A stretch of DNA of 7,206 bases from RUG11198 sp964600615 (GTDB taxonomy: Bacteria > Bacillota_I > Bacilli_A > RF39 > UBA660): NCBI GenBank assembly GCA_964600615.1, contig CAZRJK010000032.1, positions 1-7,206 of the forward strand. The letters are read 5' to 3'. This document shows, in pieces, positions 5,262 through 7,206 of the stretch. The notes beneath the pieces were generated by a model, which did not search any database, was not told the origin of the DNA, and saw only the letters and a list, made by a program, of their open reading frames with translations. The stretch's first letter is position 1, and each line of letters opens with the position of its first letter. The position numbers and the translations under genes were made by a program.

Positions 5262-5603
5262 AATGTGAGAATTCATTAATCACCACATGGAGATTATGAC
5301 CATATGGGAGATGCCTAAAAAACAACAGAAAAAGAAATAATGAATAAATATAATTTACCAGATATAGATGTATTAAAAGTAGGACATCATGGGAGTAAAA
5401 CAAGTAGTGGTAAAGAGTTTATAGATGAAATTAATCATAAATATAGTATTATTAGTGTTGGAAAGAATAACAGATATGGACATCCGAATAAAGAAGTATT
5501 AAATAATTTAAAGGATTCAAAAATATATAGAACAGATAAAGATGGGAGTATTATGTTTAAAATTAAAAATAATAAATTAAAGATAGAGACACATAAGCCA
5601 TAA
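5262..5603 (+). pseudogene. comEC: ComEC-type domain remnant (tail copy 5, longest copy)
   Basis: From 5286 the frame reads HGDYDHMGDA, a stop (TAA 5316), then KTTEKEIMNKYNLPDIDVLK, VGHHGSKTSSGKEF, SIISVGKNNRYGHPNKEVL, KIYRTDKDGSIMFKI and IETHKP, ending at TAA 5601-5603. VLKVGHHGSKTS and SVGxNNRYGHP are hallmark blocks of the ComEC C-terminal beta-lactamase-like domain. In known ComEC the HxDxDH motif and the GD(A/L)-E block before VLKVGHHGSK are tens of residues apart; here they are fused at MGDA, as if a deletion joined two similar MGDA codon runs. The stop stands where family members commonly have Glu, so it could be a single GAA to TAA change. An ATG at 5340 opens an 87-aa frame but lacks a Shine-Dalgarno. 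I judge it non-functional. Confidence 0.85.
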
Positions 5604-5607
5604 ATTA

Positions 5608-5616
5608 TGGTATAAT
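5608..5616 (+). promoter_or_regulatory. extended -10 promoter of the CCSGH gene
   Basis: TGGTATAAT, an extended -10 with perfect TATAAT at 5611-5616, begins five bases after the tail stop. A -35 is not obvious. The expected transcription start falls on the AGGTGA ribosome site. Confidence 0.75.
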
Positions 5617-5634
5617 AAATATAGGTGATAATAT

Positions 5635-6633
5635 ATGAATGGAGAAGTATTTTTTGATTTAGATACGAATAAAGAATTGGAAGGGAACTATTTTAATTGT
5701 AACGTTAAATTGATTGATTCAATATTTGCATTGTTAGAAAATGGTTATGAAGTTATCGACTGTAAGTTGAGTGACCCAGATAACATATATTTGAAAAGTC
5801 AAGATGTTATAGTAGATGTAAAAGAAAATCGAGCAAATGCTGATGATATAATTCAGGAAGGAAAGTATAATAATGAATATCGAAGAATAACATATAAAGA
5901 TTCTGAAAGTATAAGATATGACAGTTTTTCTGCAGATGACAATATTGAAATTAAAATACTAGGAAAACATAGCTTTCCAAGTGTTCCAGAAGGCTGTAGA
6001 GTTATCAATTTTGATGATTGCACTGTATTAAGATTTAAAATTAAGAAAATAGAGTATGAAGATAATATGTATGGATATCCAAGAAAATTAAAAAAATTAG
6101 ATGTATTTTTTACGATAAAAGAATTAGAATCCTGGATTGAGAGTATTACTGATAAAAAAGTAAATCATAAAGAATTTATTAAAAATAACTATGGGAATTA
6201 TGAAATGGCTATTGATTATAAAGAAAAGAAATTGATTGATGGTAATTATATATTACTTGATCCTTTAATGGTTCCTATAATTAGTGAATTAAGAGAGAAA
6301 GGATATCAAACATTAGGATGCTGTTCTGGACATTTTGATAGCGTTTTTATTCAAAATACAAGTATTATTCCAGAAGAACAATTTATTCCAAAGAAAGTGG
6401 AATCCTGGATAGTTTTTTCAAATGAATCTCCAGTTCCAGCACCACCTGAAAATGCAGAGTGCTCAAAAATATCTAAATCATATCGAATATCGTATAGTCA
6501 TAGTATATTTAATAATGATGGCACATATAAATCAGCAAGCATTATAAAAGAAGAAATTGAAGAATCAATTGTAAAACTACAAGAATGGGCAAAATCTTTA
6601 CCATATACTACAACAATTAAACACAGCATGTAA
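5635..6633 (+). CDS. two-module protein with CCSGH motif, function unknown
   Basis: The 332-aa product starts at ATG 5635, after AGGTGA at 5623-5628. It seems to contain two related modules. Module 2 (about 200-332) has LDPLMVPIISELREKGYQTL then GCCSGHF (228-234) and a strand DSVFIQ; module 1 (about 20-175) has LIDSIFALLENGYEVIDC then LSDPDNIYL. GY at 37-38 aligns with 223-224 and Cys43 with Cys229, but module 1 lacks the CCSGH residues. Later, SVPEGCRVI (116-124) resembles APPENAECSKI (269-279), and each module ends with an amphipathic helix (ELESWIESI; KLQEWAKSL). Cys/His clustering in CCSGH could bind metal or be catalytic; I have seen such motifs in uncharacterised Bacillota proteins but cannot name a function. 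It is soluble, without signal peptide, and the sole cargo after tail copy 5. Confidence 0.82.
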   Translation: MNGEVFFDLDTNKELEGNYFNCNVKLIDSIFALLENGYEVIDCKLSDPDNIYLKSQDVIVDVKENRANADDIIQEGKYNNEYRRITYKDSESIRYDSFSADDNIEIKILGKHSFPSVPEGCRVINFDDCTVLRFKIKKIEYEDNMYGYPRKLKKLDVFFTIKELESWIESITDKKVNHKEFIKNNYGNYEMAIDYKEKKLIDGNYILLDPLMVPIISELREKGYQTLGCCSGHFDSVFIQNTSIIPEEQFIPKKVESWIVFSNESPVPAPPENAECSKISKSYRISYSHSIFNNDGTYKSASIIKEEIEESIVKLQEWAKSLPYTTTIKHSM

Positions 6634-6655
6634 GATTGCAAATTGCAATCTTTTT
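6632..6655 (+). terminator. intrinsic terminator overlapping the stop of the CCSGH gene
   Basis: AAGATTGC (6632-6639) pairs with GCAATCTT (6645-6652), loop AAATT. The stem begins within the TAA stop codon, and the T run leads straight into the junction of tail copy 6. Confidence 0.85.
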
Positions 6656-6762
6656 ATATGTACTAACTACTCAATACCAGTCAGTAAAAATAATAGATAT
6701 AAACATCCACATAAAGAAGATTTAAAGATTTCAAAAATAGTAAAATTTATAGAAAGTTGAAA
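6655..6762 (+). repeat. ComEC tail copy 6 (badly decayed)
   Basis: The junction TATATGTACTAACTACTC is well kept and is followed by AATACCAGTCAGTAAAAATA, ATAGATATAAACATCC and ATAAAGAAGA, matching the start of the other copies. Beyond this there are deletions: the GSIMF part is gone and only TTTCAAAAATA, TTTATAGAA and AGTTGAAA remain. No reading frame survives. Its final TTGAAA appears to have become the -35 box of the next gene. Confidence 0.8.
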
Positions 6763-6785
6763 TATTCAAAAAAAAATGATATATT
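6757..6785 (+). promoter_or_regulatory. promoter of the 80-aa gene, -35 derived from the ComEC tail
   Basis: TTGAAA (6757-6762) is 17 bases from TATATT (6780-6785), which also has an extended -10 TG (TGATATATT). The -35 box corresponds to the GTTGAAACT near the end of the tail in copy 4, so tail remnants appear to be reused as promoter parts. Confidence 0.72.
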
Positions 6786-6807
6786 TATAACAAAGGTGGT
6801 ATATGTT

Positions 6808-7050
6808 ATGGAAATGATTAGCCCTGAATCTTATATTGAAGACTTTAAAAATTGTTCAATCAAAGAGTTGAATGAAGAAAAAGATAGACTTTGTAAAACT
6901 ATAATGGAATTAGAAAAAATCGCAAGACACCCAGAAGATTCTTATTTCCCATATTATGATAATGATACTAAATTATCAGTATACAAGGATTATTTAAAAA
7001 AAATAGAAGAGGTAATAGATAATTACGGTGAGAATAATGATAGAAAATAA
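6808..7050 (+). CDS. unknown 80-aa helical protein
   Basis: Not recognised. ATG 6808 is chosen because AGGTGG lies at 6794-6799; an in-frame TTG at 6757 is inside the promoter. The product looks like a helical hairpin: YIEDFKNCSIKELNEEKDRL (8-27) and on through ELEKI, a loop with two prolines (HPEDSYFPYYDND), then KLSVYKDYLKKIEEVIDNY (55-73). Small helical hairpins like this are common in mobile-element regions of gut Bacillota. Its 3' end overlaps the next gene by 14 bases, so the two are translationally linked. Confidence 0.78.
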   Translation: MEMISPESYIEDFKNCSIKELNEEKDRLCKTIMELEKIARHPEDSYFPYYDNDTKLSVYKDYLKKIEEVIDNYGENNDRK

Positions 7051-7206
7051 TGAATATATTGATTTTTTAAAGACTAGAAAAAAAGAAGATATTGTTTTAA
7101 TTAAAAGAGAGTTAAAAGATGAAATAAAACAATTGAAGAAAGAAAATAAACAAAACAAAATAAATGCAAAAATTTCAAAGAGCAAGTTGCTTTCCAAAAT
7201 ATTTGG
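7037..7206 (+). CDS. start of an unknown lysine-rich gene, cut by the window edge
   Basis: ATG 7037 follows GGTGAG at 7027-7032 and overlaps the previous gene by 14 bases in another frame. The first 56 residues read MIENNEYIDFLKTRKKED, then a long charged helix (KRELKDEIKQLKKENKQNK) probably forming a coiled coil, and no stop before the edge. The FLKTRK block is encoded by the same 18 bases as the end of the 122-aa protein at 4581-4598. Function not recognised. Confidence 0.7.
   Translation, partial: MIENNEYIDFLKTRKKEDIVLIKRELKDEIKQLKKENKQNKINAKISKSKLLSKIF

Noticed and set aside
5340..5603. An 87-aa open frame starting at ATG 5340 as a small independent metallo-beta-lactamase gene
   Set aside because: It is only the C-terminal quarter of the domain, lacks the HxDxDH site and a Shine-Dalgarno, and continues an older frame broken by TAA at 5316.
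1..7206. CRISPR array
   Set aside because: Repeats are about 110-340 bases, diverged and coding-derived, with gene-sized intervals; no short regular repeat-spacer pattern is present.
1..7206. Integron or transposon with its enzyme in the window
   Set aside because: No integrase, recombinase or transposase motif is seen in any predicted product, and the repeats are not attC-like hairpins.

Overview
The window is very AT-rich, uses the standard bacterial code (TGG for Trp, TGA as a stop) and has strong Shine-Dalgarno sites, extended -10 promoters and short A/U-flanked hairpin terminators. This points to a low-GC Bacillota, perhaps a gut Bacilli or Clostridia lineage. I cannot name the species.

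The striking structure is a one-direction array of small unrelated gene units separated by six diverged copies of one sequence. That sequence is the 3' end of a ComEC-type gene: the C-terminal metallo-beta-lactamase domain of the competence DNA-uptake channel, or a stand-alone relative. The repeated tail encodes SVGKNNRYGHPNKEVL, then IYRTDxDGSIMF, then IKNNKLKIET. Copies lie at about 1-160 (open and cut by the window edge, so possibly the end of a working gene), 1621-1780, 2133-2304, 3244-3423, 5262-5603 (longest copy, with an internal deletion and a nonsense codon) and 6655-6762 (badly decayed). Two places, at about 1568-1617 and 5262-5315, also keep a second piece of the same gene, around the metal-binding HGDYDH motif.

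Layout, all on the + strand: tail 1; dinD (168-1001) and an unknown 160-aa gene (1029-1511); terminator. Tail 2; an 85-aa acidic protein (1828-2085); terminator. Tail 3; a 285-aa HEXXH zinc-metallopeptidase-like protein (2346-3203); terminator. Tail 4; an unknown 170-aa protein (3490-4002); terminator. A 190-bp gap without a clear tail; two unknown genes (4233-4601 and 4637-5209); terminator. Tail 5; a 332-aa two-module protein with a CCSGH motif (5635-6633); terminator. Tail 6; an 80-aa helical protein (6808-7050) overlapping a gene that runs off the window (7037 onward).

Most units therefore have the same plan: ComEC tail, extended -10 promoter with a very short leader, Shine-Dalgarno, one or two cargo genes, terminator, next tail. 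This resembles a cassette array, integron-like in layout but with a host gene's 3' end as the repeated unit. I infer repeated insertion at, or recombination through, the 3' end of a comEC-like gene, each event adding a fresh tail and displacing the old one. No recombinase, transposase or phage structural gene is visible, so the mechanism is unknown. Only DinD is confidently named; the cargo looks like accessory genes of phage, mobile-element or defence type, but no function of the array is shown by the sequence.
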